This document shows positions 32,023-40,279 of a DNA stretch of 42,761 nt, one piece after another. The stretch spans positions 1-42,761 of the forward strand of contig JAUQXK010000066.1 of the NCBI GenBank assembly GCA_030834695.1. Reading direction: 5' to 3'. This stretch comes from Desulfobacterales bacterium. GTDB taxonomy: Bacteria > Desulfobacterota > Desulfobacteria > Desulfobacterales > SpSt-501. The notes beneath the pieces are model-generated. The model made no database searches and was not told the DNA's origin. It was given only the letters and a program-made list of their open reading frames with translations. Position 1 is the first letter of the stretch, and each line of letters starts with the position of its first letter. A program made the translations under genes and the position numbers.

Positions 32023-34041
32023 CTAGGTTGCGGCAAAACTGAGTTTAAACGTGGTGCCTTCTCCTTCACACGTTTTCAGATCAATCGTGCCGCCGTAATC
32101 TTTGACGATCCCGTAAATAATCGCCAGCCCGAGCCCCATGTCGATACTGCTTTCCTTGGTGCTGAAAAACGGTTCGAAAATCTTGTCACGTACCGCCTCG
32201 CTGATTCCGATGCCATCGTCCTCGACCTCCGCCACCACCTGGACGCCTTCCCGATACGTCCGGACGACGATCTTTCCGGCCGGATGGCCGGCATGGCGCT
32301 GCCTTTTTTCGCTGATGGCGTCTCGCGCATTGGTGACCAGATTGAAGAAGACCTGCTGAAGCCGGTTGTCATGCGCCATGATCGTACCGATCCCCGGGGT
32401 CAATTCCAACTCCAGGCGGATGTTGTCCAGTTCGAACTGGCGGCCGACCAGGGAGAAGACGGCCTGGATGGGCTTGTTGATGTCCACGCGCTCCATCACA
32501 AGCTCGGCCTTGCGCCCAAAGGATCGCAGCGTGTTGATGATCTCAGCGGCCCGATCGACCTGGGTGCTCATCTCGGTGACTACCTGATGAAGATCGACCG
32601 GGGGGATATCGCGATTCGCCTCGACCATCATGCCCAGAAAATCGCTGCCCATCTTGATGGCATTCAGCGGCTGGTTCAGCTCGTGGGCGATGCCGGCCGA
32701 CATTTCACCCAACGACTTCATCTTGCTGGCCTGAATCAGCTGCGCGTCCTTCTCGACCATCTCGGTGATGTCGGTGGAGGCGAGCACGATGGCCGGCTGA
32801 CCCTTGTAAGTGGTGTTGGATGCGTGGAGGTTCACGTAAAAAGGCGTGTGGCCTTTCTTGTAATGCAGCGCCTTGGGGTAGGTGACCAGCCCGTGGCTTT
32901 CCCCCTGGCCCTGGAGCGATTGAAAGTACTCGTGCGTGTGCTCGGGGGCCAGCTCCATGAAGGGCCTGCCGATCAACTCCTCGCGGCTGTACCCGTAAAC
33001 TTCGACGGCCCGCGGGTTGGCGTCGATGATGTCGAAAGACTGGTGGTTGATGACGAAGATGGGGTCGGGACCACTGTCGAACAGGGAGCGGTATTTTTTT
33101 TCGGATTCGCGCACACGGCGCCGGTAAAGTCGAATGCCCCAGATCATGTTGTAAAAAGCATCCGCCAGCTGTGCCACCTCGTCGCCCCTTTGGCGGCGGT
33201 AAAACTGGCAGTCTCGGCATACCGGATCGGCTTCGCCCATTTTGTCCCCCGGTGCCGCAGCCGCCAGGTTCCCGTCCAGGTGCCGGCAGGGCACGTCGGG
33301 GTTGGCGAAGGCCGGGCACTCCTGCGGCTGCCCGCCCTTCGATACCTGCTCGGCGTCCAGCTTTACGTCGAAGTTGCCCTTGCTCAGTTCCTCGGAAATC
33401 TGTGTGAGCTTAAAGATCGGCCGGGTGATGTATTTGGCCAGGCGGTGGGTGATGACGAAAACGATCACGACCACCAGGGACAGAAACCCCAGAAACGTGG
33501 TTCGAAGCTTGCCGACCAGCTGGTCGATATGGTTCTTGTTGAGCCCCACATGCACGGTGCCGATACGGTAGATCCCCTGCGTCACGGGGATGGCGATGTC
33601 GTACGCCGTCTGGTCGCCGATCCGGAACAGGCGCACACTCTTGGTCTCGTCCGGCGGGACCCGGTTGGCCATCCGCAACGACTCGGGAAACTGCCTCATG
33701 AGCGTGTGGCTGAGCACCTGGTCCTCACGATCGCTCACAAAGATATACGAAACTAGGTGCTGGCGCTCCTTGAGCTTGGCCTCGTCGAAGATCAGGCTGA
33801 GCAACTCGGGGTAGTTCTTGTCGAGGATGTACCCGCTGCTGCGCTCGGCGATCGTCCGGGCAATCGCTATCCCCCGCAGTTCAAGCTCGGAAATGAGGTT
33901 GTCGACCAAAATCCAGCGGGCCAGCACGGCGATGATGGCGCTGATAACCAGGATAACCGCGATGATAGAAAAGAAAATCTTGTTCTTGAGGCTGATATCT
34001 CGGAAGCGCTTGGCGGCTTCCCGGATGACATCGCGCTTCAT
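32023..34041 (-). CDS. Membrane sensor histidine kinase with Cys insert in HAMP
   Basis: 672 aa. TM1 is at about 22-42, a periplasmic domain at 43-180, TM2 at 182-200. HAMP begins at 201 and is interrupted by a segment with Cys242, Cys252, Cys275 and Cys278 (CX9C...CXXC), before resuming at GDEVAQLADAF (286-296). Then come PAS (about 318-430), the HisKA box with His453 in AGIAHELNQPLN, and HATPase_c with the N box NLVTNARDAI, G1 DDGIGI and G2 GLGLAI. It is a class of kinase that senses from the periplasm, perhaps with the neighbouring binding lipoprotein, while the Cys set may bind Fe-S or Zn or sense redox. It is seven bases after the lipoprotein gene. Confidence 0.9.
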   Translation of the reverse strand: MKRDVIREAAKRFRDISLKNKIFFSIIAVILVISAIIAVLARWILVDNLISELELRGIAIARTIAERSSGYILDKNYPELLSLIFDEAKLKERQHLVSYIFVSDREDQVLSHTLMRQFPESLRMANRVPPDETKSVRLFRIGDQTAYDIAIPVTQGIYRIGTVHVGLNKNHIDQLVGKLRTTFLGFLSLVVVIVFVITHRLAKYITRPIFKLTQISEELSKGNFDVKLDAEQVSKGGQPQECPAFANPDVPCRHLDGNLAAAAPGDKMGEADPVCRDCQFYRRQRGDEVAQLADAFYNMIWGIRLYRRRVRESEKKYRSLFDSGPDPIFVINHQSFDIIDANPRAVEVYGYSREELIGRPFMELAPEHTHEYFQSLQGQGESHGLVTYPKALHYKKGHTPFYVNLHASNTTYKGQPAIVLASTDITEMVEKDAQLIQASKMKSLGEMSAGIAHELNQPLNAIKMGSDFLGMMVEANRDIPPVDLHQVVTEMSTQVDRAAEIINTLRSFGRKAELVMERVDINKPIQAVFSLVGRQFELDNIRLELELTPGIGTIMAHDNRLQQVFFNLVTNARDAISEKRQRHAGHPAGKIVVRTYREGVQVVAEVEDDGIGISEAVRDKIFEPFFSTKESSIDMGLGLAIIYGIVKDYGGTIDLKTCEGEGTTFKLSFAAT

Positions 34042-34048
34042 GGTCGGC

Positions 34049-35284
34049 TCAACGAAGTGCGTTCAGCTGGGTCTTGATGTCCGCCCAGTCCTTGATTAGG
34101 GAGAACTGGCCATTCTCCAGCCGGGTGAAATAAACACGATCCAGTCCTTGGTGGTCGTTGGCGCTGAAAGCAATGTTGATATCAAAACCCAGGGACAAGT
34201 CACGGATCGATTCGATGGCGTTGATAAACGTTTCACGGGTGAGATCAGCCCCGGCCCGATTCAGGCCTTCGACCAACACTCTGGCGTTGATGAATCCCTC
34301 GAAGCCCACAAAATTGGGCTGGTCTTCCGGAAAATAGCGTTGAAGGAGCGTGACATAACCGACCGGTCCGGTCAGCAGGGAACTGGGATCGAGGCGGTCG
34401 GGCGGCGGTACCACCTGGGACATGATGACCGTGATACCTTGCTGGTTTTCAAGCCTCCGCGCCAGCTCATCGGCCCCTACGAACGACACCAGATAAAACA
34501 AAGGGTGAAATCCCCGTTCATGAGCGAGCCGGATGAACTTGGCGCACGGATCGTAGGTTCCGATCATCACTACGGCTTCAGCCCCGGATGCCATGATTTT
34601 ATTGAGCCCCTCCTGCACGTCCAGGGTGCCACGGTTGTAAGATCCTCCAGCGACCGGAGCCAGATTGAACCGCTTCAACGCCAGTTCCGTTCCGGTGAGG
34701 CCGTCAAAACCGTAAGCATCGTACTGGTAAAATACAGCAATCTTCCGCAACCCCAAATCATCGATCAGGTGCCGAACGGCGGCGCCGGTTTCCTGATAAT
34801 AGGATGCCCGCACGTTGATCAGGTAGCGGTTGAACGGTTCGCGCAATGCATTGGCGCCGGTGAACATTCCCAGCAGCGGAATGCGGGCCTCCTCGATCAT
34901 CGGCAGAACCTTGACGGTCGTGGGAGTGCCGACATAACAGAAAAGGGCAAACACTTGATCGTCGATGATGAGCTTCTGGGTGTTCGCCATGCACATCGGC
35001 GGGTCGTAACTGTCGTCATAGGCGACCACCTTGATAGTGCGGCCGTGAACCCCGCCCTGCTCGTTGATGTGGTTGAGATAGCTCATCGCCCCGCGAAAGG
35101 TCTGCGTACCCAGAAAACTGGCGTGCCCTTTCAGCGCCAGAGATGATCCCAGAAGGATCTCCTGCGCTGTTACCCCTGAGCTGACGGCCTCCGGCGCCAC
35201 GCTTTCATCGGAGCTGTTGCAGCTGGCCAGGAAGCATAAAAAAAACATAATCAAAACAAAGTGTTTTCCAAGCAGACGACGCAT
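34049..35284 (-). CDS. Branched-chain-type (type I) substrate-binding lipoprotein
   Basis: 411 aa. Signal and lipobox FLASC give a lipidated Cys22. The body is a type I periplasmic binding fold (Peripla_BP_6): ILLGSSLALKGHASFLG near the start, VVAYDDSYDPP, VFALFCYVGTPTT, IAVFYQYDAYGFDG. There are no ABC permease or ATPase genes nearby; instead a histidine kinase follows within 7 bases, so it is probably a sensory co-receptor, as in other binding-protein/kinase pairs. ATG 35284 is chosen because the signal starts there; an upstream ATG (35374) would put 30 non-signal residues first and would fall at the predicted transcription start. It is the first gene of the seven-gene operon. Confidence 0.85.
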   Translation of the reverse strand: MRRLLGKHFVLIMFFLCFLASCNSSDESVAPEAVSSGVTAQEILLGSSLALKGHASFLGTQTFRGAMSYLNHINEQGGVHGRTIKVVAYDDSYDPPMCMANTQKLIIDDQVFALFCYVGTPTTVKVLPMIEEARIPLLGMFTGANALREPFNRYLINVRASYYQETGAAVRHLIDDLGLRKIAVFYQYDAYGFDGLTGTELALKRFNLAPVAGGSYNRGTLDVQEGLNKIMASGAEAVVMIGTYDPCAKFIRLAHERGFHPLFYLVSFVGADELARRLENQQGITVIMSQVVPPPDRLDPSSLLTGPVGYVTLLQRYFPEDQPNFVGFEGFINARVLVEGLNRAGADLTRETFINAIESIRDLSLGFDINIAFSANDHQGLDRVYFTRLENGQFSLIKDWADIKTQLNALR

Positions 35285-35382
35285 GGGCCAACGCCGTGTT
35301 TCATGGCATACAGCTATGATAGGAGCGTCAACGGTTCGTTCGAGTAATTCCTGGTCGGATTGAAGCGGATTCATTCTTTTGA

Positions 35383-35411
35383 TTTATATAAAAAATCATG
35401 CGCCTTGTCCA
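35383..35411 (-). promoter_or_regulatory. Sigma-70-type promoter of the seven-gene operon
   Basis: TGGACA (35411-35406), 17-base spacer and TATAAA (35388-35383) on the minus strand, one mismatch from consensus in each box. Transcription should start near 35377, giving a leader of about 90 bases to the chosen start of the binding lipoprotein. Confidence 0.65.
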
Positions 35412-35468
35412 TGAAATTCATGGCTTCTGCGAGTGCGCTCGCTTCTCCCGGCCAGCACCGCTAACAGC

Positions 35469-35497
35469 TTGACGCCGCGATGGAATTCTTTTATGCA
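35469..35497 (+). promoter_or_regulatory. Promoter of the cupin gene
   Basis: TTGACG (35469-35474), 17-base spacer, TATGCA (35492-35497) on the plus strand, about 75 bases before the cupin start. Confidence 0.5.
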
Positions 35498-35573
35498 TCG
35501 AACCATCGACAACACCTCCCGGCTTCCCAAGTGCATACCAGGCGGGAGACACCTTAACCAGATGGAGGCATGC

Positions 35574-35981
35574 ATGTCTTTGAATCCGCAGGAACTGAAG
35601 GGGTTGATCGACTCGACGCCCAACGTGTCTGTTTTGCTCAATCTTCCAGGGTATTACGCGAAGCGCCAGCTGCCCGAGAAAGGGGTGGACAGCGAAGTGG
35701 TCTACGATTGCCCGCGCACCCAGATGATGGTCCGAACCGCCGTGAAGGGCACTCAGATCGGCAACCACTTTCACACGGTTTCCGACGAGATCGTCATCGT
35801 GGTGGGAGGCCGCGGCGAAATTCTGGTGAACGGCGAATGGAAGCCGGTGAAGGCGGGCGACGTCCATGTCTGCCCGCGCGGCATCGTTCACGATACCCGG
35901 GCGCTGGAGGAAAACCTGCAGTACATCTCGGTCTTCACCCCGCACTTGCCGCCCGGGACAGACATCAACTGGATCAAGTGA
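35574..35981 (+). CDS. Cupin-domain protein
   Basis: 135 aa, a single small beta-barrel cupin. Metal-type residues are His in GNHFHTVSDE (His-x-His, then Glu) and His near the C-terminal strand (GDVHVCPRGIVHD). Cupins include dioxygenases, isomerases and sensors, so no reaction is assigned. Start 35574 is selected by GGAGG (35564-35568) five bases upstream; the longer frame has no ribosome site. It is a one-gene unit converging with the RES toxin gene, with 27 bases between stops. Confidence 0.82.
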   Translation: MSLNPQELKGLIDSTPNVSVLLNLPGYYAKRQLPEKGVDSEVVYDCPRTQMMVRTAVKGTQIGNHFHTVSDEIVIVVGGRGEILVNGEWKPVKAGDVHVCPRGIVHDTRALEENLQYISVFTPHLPPGTDINWIK

Positions 35982-36008
35982 GCTTGACGGGCAGGGGGCG
36001 AATCGGTG

Positions 36009-36467
36009 CTATTGGATGAGCCGTTTGTCGAATCGGTAGGCTTCGACATCGAGTATTTTGACATGCTTCATGTCGCGGTGGGACGGATTGATCAGCACGT
36101 TGTGCTCCCCCGGCACAACGGCTGAGGGAACGTACAGCAGCAGGTGCGAATTTTTTAAGATCCAGTCCGTACCGATTGTTGCCAGTTGTGGGGGAGGAGG
36201 GTAGTGATCCCAGTTTGGCGGCAGGTCTTTGATGGGAATGGTCGCCTTGGAAGCTGCATCCGGGACCTCCAGGGTTGCCATTTTAAGATTCCTGGGGATG
36301 ATGGCGATCGGGACGTGCACGAGATACTCGACGGTCGCCAAAGCCCGGCTCTCGGCCGTGTACAAAACGGCCGTCCCCTTCACGTTCCACCGGCCTCCGG
36401 CGATGCGCGCACCGGCGCCGGACAGATCACGAATGTGTGTCGCCTTCGCCAGGCGGTAGACCTGCAT
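36009..36467 (-). CDS. RES-domain toxin
   Basis: 152 aa, whole-length RES domain. YRLAKA with Arg5, the GARIAGGRWNVKG stretch, Tyr37 and Glu47 (VEYLVH) match the family's Arg-Glu-Ser pattern. RES toxins degrade NAD+ or ADP-ribosylate targets and stop growth when the antitoxin is lost. Its start overlaps the antitoxin's stop, the usual arrangement of RES-Xre modules, which gives coupled translation with antitoxin first. Confidence 0.92.
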   Translation of the reverse strand: MQVYRLAKATHIRDLSGAGARIAGGRWNVKGTAVLYTAESRALATVEYLVHVPIAIIPRNLKMATLEVPDAASKATIPIKDLPPNWDHYPPPPQLATIGTDWILKNSHLLLYVPSAVVPGEHNVLINPSHRDMKHVKILDVEAYRFDKRLIQ

Positions 36468-36898
36468 CAGGCCGCCACCCCGTGTTCGATGCGGGTGAGC
36501 TCGTCCAGAACCATGTCGATGCCGAACCGTGAAGGCAGCAGGCTCTTCGGGGAACGGCCCCCCAGCGCCGTGCTGGGCTGATCGATCCAGGCCCTGAAGC
36601 TGTCATTATCTTCAAACACCTCCATTCCCCGAGCGGCGACTTCCGCCAGGTGGAGGATGTTCTCGGAAACGACCCGGTCGAAGTGCTCCTTGGGCGCGTA
36701 GCGCTGAATCGTACGCTCCGTCACCGGCAGCAGCGCCGCCATCTGGCTGACAGGCAGCCCCATGAATTTCGCCAGATACAGCAGTGCCTCCTTGGACACC
36801 CCTTTCCGGCTGAGATCGATAAGGTCCATCCGCGTCCGAACCTCCCGCCCGAGCGCCTTTTTCCCGCCGAGCAGCTGAGTGACGCTTGAAATGGTCAT
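36467..36898 (-). CDS. Xre/MbcA/ParS-type antitoxin (DUF2384)
   Basis: 143 aa. An N-terminal helix-turn-helix region (about 34-66, LAKFMGLPVSQMAALLPVT then ERTIQRYAP) is followed by the toxin-binding DUF2384 part with ALGGRSPKSLL at 111-121. It binds the RES toxin and represses its own promoter. The start at 36898 has GGAGG four bases upstream; the longer frame would start in the promoter. It is the first gene of the pair. Confidence 0.92.
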   Translation of the reverse strand: MTISSVTQLLGGKKALGREVRTRMDLIDLSRKGVSKEALLYLAKFMGLPVSQMAALLPVTERTIQRYAPKEHFDRVVSENILHLAEVAARGMEVFEDNDSFRAWIDQPSTALGGRSPKSLLPSRFGIDMVLDELTRIEHGVAA

Positions 36899-36936
36899 AA
36901 CGCCTCCGCTTTTTATGCCTACGATAGGTGTCTTAA

Positions 36937-36990
36937 AAAATACAGACAAATGTCGCGGCTGTCAATGACATCTGTGTCATGACATCTGTG
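36937..36990 (-). promoter_or_regulatory. Promoter and repeated operator of the RES-Xre pair
   Basis: TTGACA (36965-36960), 17-base spacer and TATTTT (36942-36937) on the minus strand. ATGACATCTGTG occurs twice head to tail (36965-36976 and 36979-36990, 14-base period) at and beyond the -35, and the palindrome GACATTTGTC lies inside the spacer. The shared GACA/TGTC half-sites suggest cooperative binding of the Xre antitoxin for autoregulation. Confidence 0.65.
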
Positions 36991-37626
36991 CCGCCCGAGG
37001 CAACGGGAGATTTTATATCGGGGGAGATGTTAATAACCAGACCTGGGATTAATTTCCAGTATCTCTATCCATCCAAAAATGGACAGGAGATGCAGACTGT
37101 CAGTACCGCCTAAACGGGGGGAATCGCTTTTCGTTGGATATATCCCAGAGGAACAATCTATCCAGGTTTTTCCTATCCGAAATCATATCCACACTTTTCA
37201 TGAATACGCTTTGTTTGAGATTACCTGACCACACCATCAAGTTTTCAAACTTTTCAAAGATTCTATTCATCGCCGAAGTCCCACCGTCAGCATCAGCAGA
37301 AAATAAAGAGCGGATGGGCTTTTTTTAAGCATAATCCGGATATTTATAATTCTTAAAAAAAACAGCAGGTGCAACTGCCCTGTCAAATATAGCTGTTTTC
37401 TTGGGGAGGAAGTTTCCTGAGGTATTTCCCACTCCCCGCTTCAAATGCTGCCAGAAGCGGACGCATCCCACTGCAACAGATCAGGTGCATGCGGATGTTA
37501 TGCGGAAATTTGTTAAAGCAGGGTCTGATTGCCCTTCGACGCACGCCCTCCATTCTGATCTACGAGAGCGGCCTTTTGGGTCTTCTCGAGTCATTTAGCA
37601 CGAATGATTTGCTCGAAGATGCGGGA
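36991..37626. other. Non-coding, partly AT-rich gap
   Basis: About 640 bases without a supported gene between the RES-Xre promoter and the sulP stop. Composition is more AT-rich than the flanks from 37020 to 37400. There is a weak hairpin, AAAGAGC (37305-37311) with GCTTTTT (37318-37324) including one G-U pair and followed by further T residues, which could be a plus-strand terminator. Short open frames here have no ribosome site or recognisable product. It may be a decayed gene region. Confidence 0.4.
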
Positions 37627-39375
37627 TCAGGTCTCGGAATAGCCGCCCGTTCCCGTCGTGCCCTGGAACTCGTCGATGACATCGGCCACCGAGATTCTGC
37701 GACCGAAGTAGCCGACCAGTTCCTCCATTCCTTCGGCGCGCAGGATATCGCGCACCGTTGCGCGCGCCGCGGCGAGTCGCAGGCGAATCCCTGACGCCTG
37801 CAGTTGCGCGTTCAAGGTCGCCAGCATGCGCACACCGGCCAGGTCGACGAGGGGTGATGCGGACAGATCGCATACCACCAGCTTCAGCGGTTCGCGGGCA
37901 GAGCGGATTTTCTGCCAGATAGCGTCGCGCACATGCTCGACGTTGAAGTAGAGCAACGACGCATCGACGCGGAACGCCAGCGCGCCTGGGATAACCTCGT
38001 TGCCAGGATTGCGCGCCAAGTCGGAGTAACTCCGGGTGCCCGGAATGCGGCCGAGAAAAGCTACGTGCGGGTACGCAGCGCGCCGTATCAACAACAGGAG
38101 CGAAAACAGGACCGCCACCAGCACACCTTTAAGAATACCCAGTAGCAGAACGGCGGCGAAAGCGACCATCGATATGATGAATTCGAAATGACTAACGCGC
38201 CATACGTGACGCAATTCGGAAATGTTGACTAGTCCCTTGACGGCGACCAGAACTATGGCCGCTAGCACCACGTTGGGCAGGTTGCTCAACAACCCGGTCA
38301 AATACAGCAGGCATATGGCGATCGTGAGTGAGGCGAATACCAGCGCCAGCGGCGTCTTGGCACCGGCCTTGTCATTCACCGAAGACTGCGAAAGCCCGCC
38401 CGCTACCGGGTAGGCCTGGAACAAGGCCGCACCCAGATTCGCCGCGCCCAGGCCGAGCAGTTCCTGCCGCGGATCGATTTCGTCGCCGTGCGCTTGCGCC
38501 AAGGCCCGGGCGGCGGAAACGCTTTCCACGTACGCCAGCAGCATGCACGCGAACGCCAGGGGGATCACCCCATCCACATCGCGCAGTCGCAGCTCCGGTA
38601 AATGGAAGCCGGGCAAGCCGGTCGGCAAAGCACCAACCACCTTGAGCCCAAGATCGCCCAACGGCGTCACTGACAACGCGATGATGGAAATCACCACCAC
38701 GACCAGCGCGACCGGCCGGCCCGGCAGTAAATTTTCCCCGAGCAGCAGCACCCCGAGCGTGGCGAGGCCGAAAACCAACACGGCGATATTGGTATCCGGA
38801 AGCTGACCGCCCAAGACGACGATGCGTTCGAAGAAGTTTTCCCCGCCACCCTTTACCCCGAACAGCTTAGGCAACTGGGTCATGGCAATGGTCAACGCAG
38901 CGCCGGCCTTGAAGCCCAGTAGAATGGTTTCGCTTATAAAGTTGACCAGCTGGCTCAATCGCAGAAGCCAAGCCAGCACGCACATGCCTGCTATGACCAG
39001 CGCCGTCAGCGCGGAAATGCCGGCCCAGCGTCCGGGATCGCCCGCCGCCATGCCGGCGACCGTGACACCGACGAGCATCGAGATCGCAGAGGTAGGACCG
39101 ACCGCAAGCTGCCGGGACGAGCCGAACAGGGCATAGAACAGGCCGCCGACCAGATAGCAGTAGATGCCATATTGCGGCGGCAGGCCGGCGAGCGATGCGT
39201 AGGCGAGGGACACCGGAATGCCGTAGGCAGCCAACGTCACGCCGGCGATCGCGTCGTGCGGGAGCCACTGAAGGCGATACGCAGCGAGCCACTGCGCCGG
39301 GGGAAAGGCCTCCCGCCACCCCCGAACTTCGGTTCGGACAGCAAGCTCGCGCGCCGGTCCCGCTTTTTCAGCCAT
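37627..39375 (-). CDS. SulP/SLC26-family anion transporter with STAS domain
   Basis: 582 aa, about 12-14 membrane helices. The SulP signature is LAAYGIPVSLAYASLAGLPP and the text after it (about residues 48-75), and PVAGGLSQSSVNDKAGAKTP is the second conserved region. A C-terminal STAS domain (about 460-565) has VVCDLSASPLVDLAGVRML. Likely substrates are sulphate, bicarbonate or dicarboxylates; family members in sulphate reducers often import sulphate, but nothing fixes this here. SD GAGGGG is nine bases before the ATG. It is apparently a separate unit from the pqi operon, whose last gene stops 92 bases upstream. Confidence 0.92.
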   Translation of the reverse strand: MAEKAGPARELAVRTEVRGWREAFPPAQWLAAYRLQWLPHDAIAGVTLAAYGIPVSLAYASLAGLPPQYGIYCYLVGGLFYALFGSSRQLAVGPTSAISMLVGVTVAGMAAGDPGRWAGISALTALVIAGMCVLAWLLRLSQLVNFISETILLGFKAGAALTIAMTQLPKLFGVKGGGENFFERIVVLGGQLPDTNIAVLVFGLATLGVLLLGENLLPGRPVALVVVVISIIALSVTPLGDLGLKVVGALPTGLPGFHLPELRLRDVDGVIPLAFACMLLAYVESVSAARALAQAHGDEIDPRQELLGLGAANLGAALFQAYPVAGGLSQSSVNDKAGAKTPLALVFASLTIAICLLYLTGLLSNLPNVVLAAIVLVAVKGLVNISELRHVWRVSHFEFIISMVAFAAVLLLGILKGVLVAVLFSLLLLIRRAAYPHVAFLGRIPGTRSYSDLARNPGNEVIPGALAFRVDASLLYFNVEHVRDAIWQKIRSAREPLKLVVCDLSASPLVDLAGVRMLATLNAQLQASGIRLRLAAARATVRDILRAEGMEELVGYFGRRISVADVIDEFQGTTGTGGYSET

Positions 39376-39467
39376 GAAGTGATCCCCTCATATACTCATG
39401 AGCACTTCAGCATTGCACTGCTGCTATGCGCGAGTGATTTCGGAATTATCGGGACGATCCGGTTTCG

Positions 39468-40175
39468 TTAGATCCATCCCTCTTCCTCAAATCGGATCTT
39501 GAGCTGGTCGGCAACTTCCTTGGCGGCCTGCTTGGCCCGGCCCTGGATCTGAGCACTCCCGGAATACTCCCCGTAGCCCTGCACGCCGGCTTGGACGGCG
39601 AGCCCGACAGGGTTGTGGGTGACCAGAAGGGCCGCAACGCCTAATGCACCGCCAGGCATCTTCCCTCCCCCGGCATCGATCGACCCCTGCCCGAGCTTGC
39701 GGGGGCCGCTGACCGTCATCTGGTAGCCTTCGACCAGGGTTTTAAGCTCGGAGGCACCGGAGCCAAACCCAAGGGTCACGCGTTTCAGCTGGCTTCCCTC
39801 GTCAACCGACAATAGATACCCGCGAATCATGATGTCATTTACCTTGGAAACCGTCTGGGGGGTCGCTCGGACGGCAGAGAGGCCCATCCCCCGGATGTTG
39901 GCGGCAAGCTCCTCGGCGATTTGCATCCCCACTTGCTTTTCCAGTTCTACCTGCTCGGCTGTCGGCGGTGTGGCCGGCGACTCAGTCTGCCCGGCAAGGG
40001 CCGAGTCGGGGGCGACTCCCTCGGGGTTGGTCACAAAATCATACACGATAATCTGGGCGGGCCGCGGAAGCTTCCCTGCCGAGTACCTCTCGCGGTCCGA
40101 AACCTTGGTCGACGCGCAGCCAAACGCCAAAAAGAGCAAAAGCAGAAATGAAGTGAAAACAAGGTGTCTTTTCAT
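39468..40175 (-). CDS. DUF4410-family lipoprotein
   Basis: 235 aa with signal and lipobox (FLAFGC, Cys20). The DUF4410 pattern is seen in QIIVYDFVTNP (about 40-50), VGMQIAEELAANIRGMG, and MIRGYLLSVDEGSQLKRVTLGFG. A Gly-rich segment (GGALGVAALL, then GVQGYGEYSG) may contact membrane. The protein should sit in the envelope. It follows pqiC by 104 bases on the same strand, after pqiA and pqiB, and could be an added part of that lipid-transport system; such a link is not established. GGAGG lies five bases before ATG 40175. Confidence 0.85.
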   Translation of the reverse strand: MKRHLVFTSFLLLLFLAFGCASTKVSDRERYSAGKLPRPAQIIVYDFVTNPEGVAPDSALAGQTESPATPPTAEQVELEKQVGMQIAEELAANIRGMGLSAVRATPQTVSKVNDIMIRGYLLSVDEGSQLKRVTLGFGSGASELKTLVEGYQMTVSGPRKLGQGSIDAGGGKMPGGALGVAALLVTHNPVGLAVQAGVQGYGEYSGSAQIQGRAKQAAKEVADQLKIRFEEEGWI

Positions 40176-40279
40176 GGGAACCTCCAGGTTTGCAGTTTTC
40201 ATTTTTTAATGCAACTAGTTTTAAATCTTCAAGAACAAAAGGCGTGATGTCAGCGCCTCGATTGACTCGGGCTGTCCGT

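Noticed and set aside
32284-33756. A 490-codon open frame opposite the histidine kinase
   Set aside because: The kinase has a full set of domains and motifs on the other strand; this frame has none.
36965-36990. Start of a CRISPR array
   Set aside because: Only two 12-base repeats separated by two bases; no spacers. Placement at a promoter fits an operator.
37134-37328. A 64-codon open frame in the gap between the RES-Xre pair and sulP
   Set aside because: AT-rich, no ribosome site, no recognisable domain; more likely chance or gene remains.
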